Made by a program: the position numbers and the translations under genes
Part shown: positions 27,674-39,800 of the stretch, piece after piece
Layout of the letters: every line of letters starts with the position of its first letter
How positions within the stretch are numbered: position 1 is the first letter of the stretch
Notes under the pieces: generated by a model
The model's database searches: none
Told to the model about the DNA's origin: nothing
The model's input: the letters and a program-made list of their open reading frames with translations, nothing else
Assembly (NCBI GenBank): GCA_036897445.1
Contig: JAYMTL010000069.1
Coordinates: forward strand, 34,033 to 98,032
Reading direction: 5' to 3'
From: Pelargonium tetragonum
Taxonomy: Eukaryota; Streptophyta; Magnoliopsida; Geraniales; Geraniaceae
Length of the DNA: 64,000 nucleotides

Positions 27674-28409
27674 GGGATTCTTCTTATACCTGGAGTTGTG
27701 ATGTCTTATAGTCGTTACTGTATTCTTATGCTTCTCTTATGGCATATCTTATCTTATAATATAATTGTATTAGCAGTTACTTCTTATGTATATAGCAATA
27801 GGTAGTCAAAATATAGGTATACAATAGCAGTAGTATATGGGTTGTTCTTTAGTTGTTTAAGATTGTTATAGATAATTTAATATTTTGTACTACCTTCTTC
27901 AGGGTGTATTGCTCTTGCTTCTGGGTTTATCGCTATTGAGGGGAAGGCTTAATAGTACGTCTATCCTACGGAACGAGAGGGAGGTTAACGTATAGAGTAT
28001 CCAAGATAGTACATTCATACACTATAACAACCATCTGGCTTAGCTTTACTTCTTTTTTCTACTGACTTTTCTTTCTATTGCTTGATATTGATTTACTTGA
28101 CTTTGGGAACTGGAGCTGTACCTTTTTCTTATTTCCTTGCTCTAGTGTAATAAGTTACACGGAATTCTTTTAAAAATAGGTAAAAGATATTGACAAGAGG
28201 TCTCCTCTGATTTTAGCGTTCTCGGGTTAGGTAACAAGTAAAGCGGGGGCTAACTCTCTATCCATCCTTAGAAGTTAAGTTAGCTTTTCTAGATATATAT
28301 AATAGAAAGTGGTGTTTATAACTAAAACTAAAAAGGGTAGGTTCCTCTTCAATTTGTATCTAGTTATAGTATCTAGAAGGGCTTTTACCCTTTGTTTAGC
28401 TATTTAACA

Positions 28410-28598
28410 CTAGCTTTTACTATATACTATATATGTATTGAATTGCTCGCTTAAATAAAGAATCAAATCCCAGCCAGGCAAAAGGCCTCCCTTCGCACAA
28501 TAACTATTAATCAGAGTCCGTAGGAGAAGGATAGCTTTAAAGAAAGGTAAAGAAGAAGTAAGCCAAGCAAGGTCTCTATCCTCCGATAAGAACAACAT
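28410..28598 (-). pseudogene. 62-codon ORF fragment, unknown product
   Basis: The frame runs from ATG at 28598 to a TAG stop and reads as ordinary protein, with charged and hydrophobic residues mixed (MLFLSEDRDLAWLTSSLPFF at the start). Upstream codons continue in frame through one TAA that would be a glutamine codon if reverted. It lies in the right half of the TpA-rich island, so I treat it as part of a decayed nuclear or transposon gene. No family is recognised, and the fragment is too short for a firm call. Confidence 0.3.
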
Positions 28599-29000
28599 AA
28601 GGTAATGTAATTAAAGAATTAAGACTACCCATTAGGACTATCCTATACAACCAATACCCTTAGCCCATACACTCTAAATTGTATATCTATTACTATCTAT
28701 AAGTAAAGTAACTAATAGAATACATAATGGGAATATACTAAACTAATAACACTATATAACAATACTAAATACTAAGAATAGCTATAATAAGACAAGTACC
28801 TCTAATACAGGAATACAACAGCTACAGGCTGGCTATAACCCATAACACTAAGGCATAGGTTCTAATTGGGAACCCCTGAGGTGTATAGTATAGTGATGAG
28901 TTGATTAAAGTCTACTAGGAAGAAGAAGTGTCTGAGTGCAATTACAAGTCAGCTATAAACTTTATCGAGTAATGAGTGTTTATCTTTATCTAAATGGGCG

Positions 29001-32000
29001 TCAGGTTTTGTTATCTATCCTAGAGGAATACCCTATTTATACTATTAATTTAAGATACACGTGCATAAAAATAACAAGTAGATAAGTTTCAACAACACTA
29101 AAAGTTAGTCTTATTACTCCCAAAAAATAGTGCTAAGCTCTTTTTGAACCCTAATATAAGGAATAGGCGAGACCCCTCTCTAAAAACTTTTTTAGTACTG
29201 CTCTTTTTCATTGGCAGGCTTTGATATAAAAAAAAGATTTTCAGGGAAAGATATATAAATAAAGTAAAGGAATTTAATACCGGAAAGAGTTTTTATACAA
29301 GCGTGGAGTTATAACCTAGTAATAATGCAAGTTAAACAAAAGGGGCTTGGGAATTATACAAGGCTGGAAAAGCTAATCTTGAGCAGAGTTTTTTATATGT
29401 ATTACTGCAGTTAACCAAGAGTAAGTTAGAATCTTATCCCATAAGTAGCCCTGGGTTCTCCTCATTGCAACACTTCGAAAGTTAGTAAATCAGCTAATAT
29501 TCATCCGGCTCCGCTTTAGTATTTTGCTGAAATGCTTTTTTAAACGGCGGAAGGGGTTTTAATAATCTGGCGGGGGATCCGGATTAGGTGAGGTTTTTTC
29601 CTAGTTCTAAATCAAAAAGGAAATGTTTTAAATACACGGATTGCAGGATAAACAAAGTACTTCTATTGCCTTGTTCAAGCGGGAGATTTAGTCATTAGAA
29701 ACAACAAGTTATAGTAGCAATAAAAAGAATATTCTATGTAAAGCAAGTTTCTTTTCTACATAAAGTTTTAACCTAAAACTAGGCAAGCTCAAGGTTTTTG
29801 TTAACTTCCTGACCGAGTTAAGAGCCCCCTTTTTCTAAGTGGGATTTTTTAAAACTATACTTTCTAAAAAAGGATCCCTTTGGAATAGGTATAGAAACGT
29901 GCCAAAATAATAAAATGTATGACTTCTTTAGGATTCAGTATCCGCCCAAATAGAAGTTTACCACACACTTCTCAGGCCTACTTAGACGATTCAAATATAG
30001 AAGAGAGATAGAGACTTGCACTTATAAGAAGAGGGTTAAATAAGACAGTGAGCATTTCTTTAACTCCACGACCTAATGTAAATATTATAATTACCAGAGC
30101 TTACTCCACTTGTGATACCAAGGAATCCTTTTTCAGCCCATATAACTATACAATATACTATAATAATGCGGTTGGAAATGAGTTCTTGTAGCATCTCTCT
30201 TTTAGAAAGGGGGTAATACGAGGACAACTAATACATATTCATTTTGAGTTGATTTTCATTTCAACACTTAAAGGCTAAGTCAAGCAGCCCATGGGAGGCT
30301 TTTCCCGGGGTCCTTGTCCCGGGTAAAGGGAGGAATTCCCTGTCTTATTAGTATATTTATAAGGTTTAGATACGCTTTGGAAAGAATAGGGGCAGTTTTA
30401 AGTTAATTCATTTTGTATAGAGAATCCGTAGATGCACTAAACAAAAGCTCGCGCAGGCAAAAGGTCATAAAATTATGACTTGGGTTAATAAAAAAGTGCT
30501 CGAGATAAATAAGGCCACTTACTTGACACCTCGACTGCTGAGAAGGGGGTTAAATAGCCTTACATTTTGTTTTGATATAATTCTAAAACTGGATTCCTTT
30601 TCTAAAGTAATTCAAAAGCCAATTACTTCTAAGCTATTCCTTTCTTATATATAATAGGTACCGATTTCGGATGGCTAATGTGACATTGGAATCGGATTCT
30701 TTTTTAGTGCTTCTTTGCAAAACCTTCGCGATATAGAAAAAGCAGGGGATATCCTTAGTCGTCAAACATACAAGGAACTTCTACTTTTCAACGAGAAACT
30801 CCCGGTTTACCTTAGATAAAAAGCTTAAGTTATAAAAGATTCTGCTTCCTTATTAATTTGGAATTTGGGAGCGTGCCTTTGTTAGTATTTCGCAGGAATA
30901 TTGGAGGGCTTCTACTCGTCGTAACTCAAAACAAAAAGGGTTTTTAAGAAAGCACTGCCGTCTAGTAAATGCGGGAAGGGTGTTGTGAAGACTTGAACTG
31001 GATTTGAACCAAAAAAATCCTCCTATAAGTTACCAGACGAAAAAGTATTAACAAAAATCTGTGTCCCTTTCATAACTTTGTATACTTGAGACCTGTACTA
31101 TATACAGCAAAACAGGAAAACAAGACCCAATGTCTAGAATGAAATGATATAAGGGGGTATTCTGTGAAGTCAGCAGTATCTAACAGGACTTTGTAACCAA
31201 GACTTTCTTGAATTAGGATTAGACATAACCCAAAGCTGAAACATAACTTGATTTTTGTATGGAAAAGCTTGGTTAGGAAAACCCTTGCCAGTATAGGCCC
31301 AAGGATAAAAAGTACCCCGTTGCAGTGCCCCTTTTTGTTCACTTACTTGGTAATCCGGGGCGGTCAACTAAACACCTTTAAAACTTTCTTAAATCCATTG
31401 TGAGCCTGGGGACCAGAATAATCTTATATATCGTAAGGTCTCCTAGAGTTTCGAAAAACTTGCTAGACTATAGCTCTGACCGAGCTTTCTTTAATCTGAC
31501 TAAAACCCTTATTTCCAGAAAAAGGTGTCCTTGTGTAAAAGAAGCTCCTAAATAAAATGTATATGAATAAAGAAAACCAAGGCGCAAGTGGGATTCCCTT
31601 ATAATTATAAAGGAGACTTTTTTGGTTAGAAACTCGAAATTGGAATTTGACTTTAATTTATAGTGTCAATACCGTACTCTCCCAAATGGACTTAAGATAG
31701 ACTAGATTCTCAAGAGGAACCCCGGGGCTAATTGTGTCATACAGAGCTAATCCAGAAGAAACTAATTATTGTAAGTTAAAATATAACACAGTAAAAGCCA
31801 GTAAACCTTTTCATTTCAAATATTACATATCAAAGTTACTTAATCCCGGACTCCCCCGCATTCAAATTGCCTTAACCTCTTATAAGCTCAGCCGCCATAC
31901 CTACCCCTTAAGCTGCGTTTTATTGTTAATATAAAATATGTTGTGTAAACTTTACTTAGGCGGGTACTTCTAACAAGAAATTCCATTTAACAGGCTTTTT

Positions 32001-34009
32001 GGGTTGCTTTTAAGATTCGTAGGACCCCTTTTTAACACATTTTCAATTTCTTGCTTGTTTAAAGAAAACTAGCAGAACAAGGGCTTTAGGGGGACACGGG
32101 GAACCTTTTTTATACACCCCTTGACTGGAAAATCTTGATTAAACGTAGTGTAAATACCAAGGAATCCTGTTGCTATAGAAAATTAGCGAAGCAAGCAGCA
32201 GTACTACCCGGTCCTGCAAGTTATATATTCCAGACTACATTTTTATAAGGTGCTCCACTGAAAAGTCAGTAACAGGTTTTTAAAGAATCCCTCGTAAGTG
32301 CCTATAGAATAAGCACAGCTACTCCTAGCTAGAACCTTAACCCACCCTACCCAAACCAAAGCTCTACAAGTCCATTGCTTCAGAGCCAGAATATCCTGAA
32401 AAGTCTATAGGAACTTTTTAGTATATGGCAGCCAGGATTAAGATTATACTTAATTTATACTAAAGCCTTTACTCGTAAAAGGACTCCCAAGTCAAAGGGC
32501 AATAAGACTTTGCTCTATGCAGAGCTCCTTCATTACCTATTAAAGAATTGTTTGCAAAAGGATATCCCAAAAACTTTACCAGGCTTCTCTTAATATCTTA
32601 ATATTTATTATAATTCTACATTTAAACTAGAGGTTCGGTATAAAAAGTTTTGGCTTTTCTTTACAAAAAAATCACAAGACAAGAGTAGGTAAAGCACTTG
32701 CCTAATAGGCTAAAGGGCAGGGTTTCAAAAGCAAAAAAAGACCTCGACTCCGTCCTAAAAGGAGCCCTCATATGTCAACCTTATAATAACTAAGCAATAA
32801 GAAAATTTGGAGAAGTGAGTGGGCACCGCATAACTTTTTATATTGATTTTATGCTTTAAAATTTACAAACGTAAGCGCAATATTTTTAATCTAAGAGAAT
32901 ATACTTTAATAAAGATCTAATTCCCTATATTTTTTGGGTAATTTATGGAATCTTATATTAGCTATTATCTACTATCTACAGAGGGCCCCAGTATAAAAAT
33001 TCTTAGGCTGCCCTTATTAGATAGCCTACTCACTCTTAGTCCAATAGCTTACTGAGCAAGCCTCCTCCTTTAAATTGAAAGCTTTTTATTGGGAAAATAT
33101 ACATAAAGGTTCAAGCTTAATTATTTAAATAGTTATAAATAAAGGGGTTTTATTAAAGAAGCAGAGCGCTACTCCTTAAGTCATTTTGACAGGTTACAGC
33201 CCATTATTTGGACATACATATAATGGGATTCAACGCTTGTTTTTGCAATGCAAGGGGATTCATAAATTCTTTGGTCTCACTAACAGGAACTTATCAAGGC
33301 TCCAAAAAGAATTTCATTAAAACTTTATACTTACTCCCTAAAATTGTTATATAACTAAAATCAAGGCTTTAATATTTTTCAAAAGTATTGAATATCGCTA
33401 AAATTTTAGTTATTAAGAGGAATTCCTTGAAAAAAATATATGCACCCTTAGGGATCTTAAGTTTTACCTTTTTTATTAGAGTACCTAACGTTTTATCAAA
33501 CTAAAGATTAACTCCCTTAACTGCTAAGGTATACCCCTACAATAAAGCAGCACACTTAATTGCTTTTATCTACTTTTAAGTTCTAAGTAAGGAAATCCCG
33601 CGTAATTTGTAGCTAATATGCATAAATAAAGTACAAGCTAATAAACGGGCATAATTTAAGAATAACTTATATATAAATAATAGGTAAAGGCTTCCTAATA
33701 TACCGTTAAGTACTAGGTAAAAAAAGAAGTTTTTATTTAAAAGAGTAACTGGAGTTATTCCTTATTTTGTTTGGATATTAATCCCCCCAACATTTTCGTT
33801 AAAGCCAGAAATTGAAGTAGGCCGGGAACCCTTTGATTGAAGCCCTTATTGCTTACACTCAGATTTGAATTCTATGCTTCAATTCTAAGGCGAGGCGCCC
33901 AGAATATATTAAAAACCCAAGATCAAGATTTAGTTATATTACCTTTTTCAATTTCCAGGTTAATTATAATTACTAAACACAGAGGAGTATCTCACTTATC
34001 GCTTAAATA
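29001..34009. other. 5 kb intergenic desert between two islands
   Basis: No gene seen. The 90- and 65-codon minus-strand ORFs around 31.1-31.4 kb overlap each other in different frames and look like chance. The notable structure is the palindrome cluster at 30288-30339. Otherwise the stretch has the usual A+T-rich background with G-run/C-run motifs. Confidence 0.65.
30288..30339. repeat. Cluster of four G+C palindromes
   Basis: Within 52 nt there are CCCATGGG (30288-30295), CCCGGG (30304-30309), CCCGGG again (30318-30323) and GGAATTCC (30332-30339), the last flanked by GGG. Several alternative hairpins are possible, including one pairing the two CCCGGG units. The arrangement recalls double-hairpin elements and G+C clusters described in some fungal and algal mitochondrial DNAs; the resemblance is structural only. 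No adjacent gene would be served by it. Confidence 0.6.
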
Positions 34010-34920
34010 GTTTAAAACCTTACACTATAACAAACACCTGTTACTCTGACTTGCTTTTGTAAAACTTTGTTTCGTACTCTTCTGCAAAAGACCTTGCTTC
34101 TTATACAACCCCTTCTTACGACTTATATCTTTCTTGATAATACTTGAGAAAGAATATTGCCCGTAAAACGCTTACTCCGATTGATTCGACTAGGTTTCCT
34201 AGAAGCTTCTTTGCTCTTTAAACACTATAAATCCCGGCGGAACACCCCTAAAGTACTTATACAAATTGATTAGCATAGCGCAAAATCTTGGTTACTCTTC
34301 TCTAGTCTAGAGAGCTACCCCTACAAGGACCCCATAATATTAAGATTCTTTTCACAACTCCTACCCAAGGGAAAGGAATCTGAGATCCCTAAAGCCGCTT
34401 TTAAAAGTCTTCCTTACTAAGTTCCTCTACAAATATACAAAGACAAACAGGCTAAAGAAAAAGGAATCTCCTCCGAAGTCAAACTCTGTGTATCCTGACT
34501 CATAAGCATAAGAGAGAGCTCAAATCTACAAATCTCTAACAGACCCTAACTCTATTTTCATACCTGTAACTTCTTTCTTAGTAGGGGCTATATCTATAAC
34601 AGCCTTATAACTTGTCTTAGGAGTCCCTTGAGCTATAACCTTCCTAAGAGCTATACCTTTCTGAGTCTTCTACACACCTTTATTATGCGCACCCTTTCTT
34701 AAAGCTATAAATGCACTCTCTAGCTTATTCTTAGCCAGGTCCGTCTTAGTCTTCTTGTTGTTGCTATGGAGCTTTTATGTATTCCTTATCCTTTTTAATT
34801 TATAAGTAGTAGTATATGTATTCTATAGTAATAAGTATAAGATTGTACTACTTGTTTTTTGGATACCTACCTCTTTCTTACTAGTCTTTTTTTATAGTAT
34901 ATTAAGTACTGAGAAAACTA
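34010..34920. mobile_element. Second foreign island with decayed coding sequence
   Basis: The plus strand is pyrimidine-rich and the minus strand purine-rich with a coding-like codon pattern, unlike the desert on either side. The right end is TpA-rich in the manner of the 26.7-29.0 kb island. The insert ends about 80 nt before trnQ. I see no terminal repeats. It is most simply a fragment of a nuclear gene or retroelement inserted next to trnQ and then mutated. Confidence 0.5.
34025..34858 (-). pseudogene. Decayed ORF of about 270 codons, unknown product
   Basis: Read on the minus strand from about 34858, one frame runs down to roughly 34200, and a second continues it to about 34025, implying one frameshift. 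The frame is interrupted by more than a dozen stops, nearly all TAA or TAG where CAA/CAG (Gln) would fit, plus two or three TGA where CGA or TGG would fit. The best stretch (about 34560-34760) contains KTKTDLAKNKLESAF, one TAG, then KTQKGIALRKVIAQGTPKTS. It is rich in K, R, E, D, A and G, which random A+T-rich DNA does not produce. About 32 % of codons there start with G against about 20 % background, a true coding signature. Normal CAA and CAG codons are also present. The family is unrecognised; a retroelement or nuclear structural protein is possible. Confidence 0.6.
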
Positions 34921-35000
34921 AGGTATGAATCACTTAATAGAAACGGATTCGGATCCTCCTGCTGTCCTTGCTTGCAGTAAGGTCAGATAGTTTAGTTGTG

Positions 35001-35072
35001 TGGAGTATAGCCAAGTGGTAAGGCACCGGCTTTTGATATCGGCATGCAAAGGTTCGAATCCTTTTACTCCAG
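35001..35072 (+). tRNA. trnQ: tRNA-Gln (UUG), mitochondrial type
   Basis: This would decode CAR codons. The acceptor stem is perfect (TGGAGTA with TACTCCA, then G). The D arm is GCC-AAGTGGTAA-GGC, the anticodon loop TTTTGAT carries TTG at 35033-35035, and the T arm AAAGG-TTCGAAT-CCTTT is perfect. The acceptor, D and T arms closely match trnQ of plant and many fungal mitochondria as I know them. The anticodon stem CCGGC/ATCGG has a C-A mismatch next to the loop and one G-T pair; a C-to-U change at 35030 would restore U-A. It is isolated, with an island of foreign-looking DNA ending just upstream. Confidence 0.92.
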
Positions 35073-36866
35073 AGAAAGACTCTTAAAATAAAAAGGAGCC
35101 CTGTGGATACCTCGAAAGTATAACTTCACTTTTATTTAGTACTGCTGAAAAATTCATCTTATCTTTCATATTTTAAATGTTGTAAAAAGCAGGAATTAAA
35201 AGCCAGAACTCTTGCAAGGACCCTTGTAGATTAAGGAACTCGTATACTATATCTAGGTCTGTCTAGTTCCAATAAGTCCCTCTTGTTACCGAACTAAATA
35301 GGAGCTTGTCATTTTTATTGGGCTTTAATTTACTATAAAGTCCTTTTTCAAAATTGGGTACCCAAGAGATAAGTGGGCCTCCCCTTGAGGTAATATACAG
35401 TAAGTCTTACTTGGAAATAGGTTTTAGTTTATCTTCTTTACAATAAATATACTGTAGAACAACCCTATAATTGGGGTAATTAAGAACAAACTAGGAATCA
35501 AAAGTTCCTTTATTATTGACTGGATTAAAACCCTTTATGTTTGCCTAATTTGGACGGTCCTTTACTCATGTAACAGGAGAAGCTAAAAGAGGGGGCAACT
35601 AACCCTCACTAATCTTACTTTAAACTCTGCGAATACTGGGATTTCTTTATCTATTTATATAAGCGATTCTGATACCCACAAGGAATCCTGCTTAGGCTTG
35701 GCAGAAACTCTAAACAAGAGGTAACAAATTATTTTCACTAAGCATCAGTCCAATACCAATAAAAGATTCCACATGGGTACATGACTAAATCTTGGATATA
35801 TGGGCATTCTTAGGGGTAAGGATGGAACTGCATTTAGAAGCGCTTCTCTTCTTTCTTTTCTTGTTTCCCTTTTTATATGATGTTGATCGAATTTCTTAAT
35901 ATATAAGGAATGCTGCTTTTTTAAGGGGGTACCTAAGTTTTTTTATACTTCCTTAAATGAATCCCGGGTATCCTTGCAGCGGAAAATGCTTGATTATTAA
36001 TATTTCGATTTCCTGCGTTAGAACACGAAGCTCCTTACTTTACTAATACTAAGGGAAGCCTCGGACTTTTGAGATATTACTCGGAAATTACTTTGATTCG
36101 TGTGCTATAACTTACTGAGGAATTCCCCACTTGTTTATGCCAAAAAATCACAGGCACCACTAAACTAAGGCTAACTACTACAACCGAACCCTGAACTCTT
36201 GCTATTCTAGGAAAAGATGCAACAATTACTAAAGAGTAAAGAGGGACTCCCGACGTAAGGAAACTTCATAAGCCCTGGGCATTAAGATTTATCCGTAATT
36301 AGAAATGCATTAGGAAAATAAGACTGGTTAACTTCTTTAAAATTACTTACTTTAGGATTGTGCAGTAGGGGAAAAACCCTTATTAACATACACCCGAGAA
36401 TCCTATGCAGCTTAGTGAAAAGGCCCTTCAGAACAAAAATGGCAGTTACTGCTAAATCTCTTTGGAATATAAGGAAATACCTAATAAAAAAGAAACTTTT
36501 CATTGCTTGAATTGCTGTTTTTTTTAAGATAAAGGAAACTTGTAAAAGGGTTTTGGTACAAGAGAATTAAAGAGTTATCCCGAGAAATATTAAGTTTAAG
36601 TCCTCCCACGGTTGCGGAAATTGGAAAAGTCCCCGCTTAATTAGAAAACACGGGTTGACACCCACCTGTTAGGGCATTCCGGGTCGTTTAAAGAAAGGTG
36701 GTTATTCTACCGGTACTCTTATGTTATGTGTAATGTACATTGGGTTTTGAAAAATTCCTCCTTAATTTTCATATTTTACACCTTAAATAAAAGGGAGAGG
36801 TTAATCCCAGAATTCTTTTATAGTATTTACTCTAATCTAAAGGAGTTCTTTGTCTTGCATAATTTT

Positions 36867-36884
36867 TGGTGCCATATAGCACCA
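36867..36884. repeat. 6-bp hairpin with 6-nt loop
   Basis: TGGTGC (36867-36872) pairs perfectly with GCACCA (36879-36884) around CATATA. It has no T-run and no neighbouring gene, so no role is assigned. Confidence 0.5.
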
Positions 36885-39800
36885 GAAATACAGTACAGTA
36901 AGTATACTAATAGAAAGGCAACAATACCGGGCTAGCAACCGGTAAAGTAGAACTAAAGGAAACTCCTTTTGTAACGAACAAATAAACTATTAAAAGCGAA
37001 AGCTTAATTTATGTAAATAGAATTGAATTTTAAAAAGACGAGATTAACAAAAACTTTATATCATTATTCTGAATTAGCCTTTCCAAAAGGAATCGTAAAA
37101 AGGTCTAAATTCCTTGACACAAAGCTTCCACGCTGACATTTCAAATATTTTATCCTAAAATGCATTTCATTTGTTTTAATCCGGGATCTATTATAATATA
37201 TCCATCCCCAAATCAGACCAAATCCGAAGGGAGCTAAAGAAGGCTCGTGTTAACTCTTATTAAAAACATAACTAAAAAGTTTCCTTATTTTCTTTTGCTC
37301 GAATGGACTAGTATTCCCTTATCAGATCAGAGTCTAGTTTAGGATAATAAGGAGTTAATTCTATAACACTTCATGGATTTTCTAAAAAGAAAGCTAGAAT
37401 TTCCCGGGAGAATTTAAGAGAGTCTGGTAAAACCTAAAGGCCCGAACTGTCACTCTGTCTTATCACACTTAGGTTGAGTTAAAGCCAATCTTGGTTACTT
37501 GGAAAACGGAAAAGACACTCAAAAGTATTGTACACAGTATCTACTTAAAATTTCAATCTCTACCCTCCCGCTCATAGAAAAACGAATTAACTCGTGTTTT
37601 AACACATTGTAAGTGGCCGTAGAACGGGTTTCAAAAGTTTGGGTTACCTGAAAAATATTCTCATATCTGCTGCAAATTACAGAATTAGGAAATTCCTACT
37701 AAGCACTAAAAAACGGCTTTTATAGAATTTAAAAGAATCCTTTCTTTTTGCCTTGATTTGTTAAACCGAATTTGGATATCCTCAAAGCAGAAGACTCTAA
37801 AGAAGACAGCTCAGCTAATAAGACAGGGACTAAGGTAAGTAAGAAAACTACGGGTGTATAAAAAGAAGGCAACCCCACAAAAAAGAACTTGTTAAAAAAG
37901 AAACTTATACTTATATATAAGGCATTTTTTTAGACACTCCTATTTTTTTATTTTATTCGAGTACTACTTATATCAGCTCAAAATAATAAGACGTAACTTA
38001 TGGTTGGATTAACACCAAAGTATAAATAGACTACTTTTGTGCGTTGAAGGTTTATTAGTAGGGATATAAGATAAGAGATAAATTATCTTTTGTATAATTG
38101 AATTAGCAAGGATCAAAGGTAATAAAATAAGGGTTCTCGAGTGTCCTCATAAATTTTGGAATCCTGCCTGCCGAAGAAATTTTTAGCTTAAGTTGGCAAA
38201 AAGGAGCTGCCCTAGTTTCAACTCTGCGGGGTTGCTTTTAGATATACAGGATTCTTGTAGTTTTTCTAAAAAGACACTTCCTTTTTGAGACTAGGTTCAA
38301 ACACAAATAGTACACAAGGAAGCGCTTTGTAAGTAAAAGCAGGTAAAGATCTCTATATGTGTATCCTCTATCATATAAAAGAGTTTATGATAAATAAGTA
38401 GACCCTTTACTATAATTAAGAAATTAATACCTATATAATATAAACGGGGTTTTATACGAACTCCTATAAATAGAAAGACTTATCTTTCAATATAGCATTA
38501 TCAACTATTCTGGTAATCCATCTGCACCCCTACCATTAATCGGATGTAACGACATATAACTGAAGCTTGATCTTGTGCAAGCCCCCTTATCTTTAAGTTT
38601 GACTTGTATGTAGCCCTATTCCAAAATCCTTACTAGACTCCGGAGCTCTCTTTAGTGGATTCTCCTAAATTTGTTCCGACCAAAAACTGCTTGTGATGTA
38701 CTAAGATAGGGGAGCCCCATTCAGATAATGAACATTAGTAATATGCCTCAACACTTATATAAACAAGGAAAAGCCTAAAATATCAAAATAAAAAGATACT
38801 TGCTAGCCCGTTATGTAAGGCGTTTACTCAAAAGTAGCTAAACTAGGACCGACAAAGCGCACCCCTCTGCCCCTAAGTATTAAATGTAACAGAAATTAAG
38901 AGTAATAATTATGTAGTGTATTCTAACAAGAGATCGAGAACAAAAGAAGCTTCTAGGTTCTAGGGTAGAGATCCAATAAAGCTTTAACTCTTTTAATAGG
39001 CACGTTATTTAAGTGGTCTAGCTGCTGGAGTTATATCATATTTACAAGGTATAAAGCTTTAGTTATTTAAGATTCCCTTTGAAAATCTAGATACCAATCG
39101 AGATATTTACAGGAAAGTGTCTCTTTCATGAATTAGAGATCCGCTTTTTCCTTTAGCGTTTAGAGACTTTTACCTCAAAAATAGGACCTTATTCTAGAAT
39201 AACTTGAGGCGCGCAAAGAGCCCCCTTTTTCTTCCTTTTTTATTCTTGACAAATTAGTACATAAAATTCCGCTTAGTCCTGTTTTATGAGTCTCCTCGCT
39301 CTAATCGAGCTGAGTTCGATATTACATCTGAGTACACCCCTGTCAAGGAATTCGATCCTCTAAAAGTGCATAAGTAGTTTTTGGGCATTTGGTTAAATGA
39401 AGTCTATATAATAGATCCTTCTAGTTTTTAGTTTAGTAGAAGAATGGAATATAAACTTTAAAAAGGAATATCAAAGGCTCGAATCCCGTTATAGCAAAAT
39501 CCCCTCCCTCCTATTTTCTTGCTTTATACACGGTCTAGTTTATGTATAAAAAATTCCCTGTTGTTAGATGTTAGAGAGACCTAGCTAAGGCTTCCTTGTG
39601 TATTAGCTTTAGTTTACACTCTACTTTAAACAATATTTCAAAAAGTTACGCTTTTGCTTTTTGGGGTGAGAAATCCGGGGGTTCAAGTCTAATGACTACT
39701 GCGTAAGTTTACATACCTTTGCTTTAAGTTCTATTTTAAATACTACGTTTAACCCACATTATCTAAATCGATACCTTTCAAAATCTAGTTTTTCTAGTTA

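Larger units (their letters stand above)
26690..29000. mobile_element. TpA-rich foreign island, RIP-like, possible decayed transposon
   Basis: The texture changes sharply here. TAG, TAA and TAGTA-type words become very frequent and the G-run/C-run motifs typical of the desert thin out. Such TpA enrichment with many in-frame TAR triplets is what repeat-induced point mutation (CpA to TpA) leaves in ascomycete transposons; that is known biology, its use here is inference. Inside are a broken minus-strand frame starting at 27030, a 62-codon minus-strand frame at 28410-28598, and a hairpin-bearing segment at 27042-27083. I found no clear terminal repeats or target-site duplication, so both borders are approximate and element class is unknown. 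Nuclear DNA transferred into an organelle genome would fit. Confidence 0.5.

Noticed and set aside
30985-31060. Minus-strand T-arm-like word (GGTTCAAATCC) near 31.0 kb
   Set aside because: T stem is partial and there is no anticodon arm or pairing acceptor stem upstream.
31070-31367. 90- and 65-codon minus-strand ORFs overlapping in two frames
   Set aside because: They overlap each other, lack any motif, and only reflect a locally stop-poor stretch.
39290-39500. tRNA-Asp-like loop CCTGTCAAGG and nearby TCGAATCCC
   Set aside because: Spacing between anticodon-like and T-loop-like words is impossible for a tRNA, and acceptor strands are missing.
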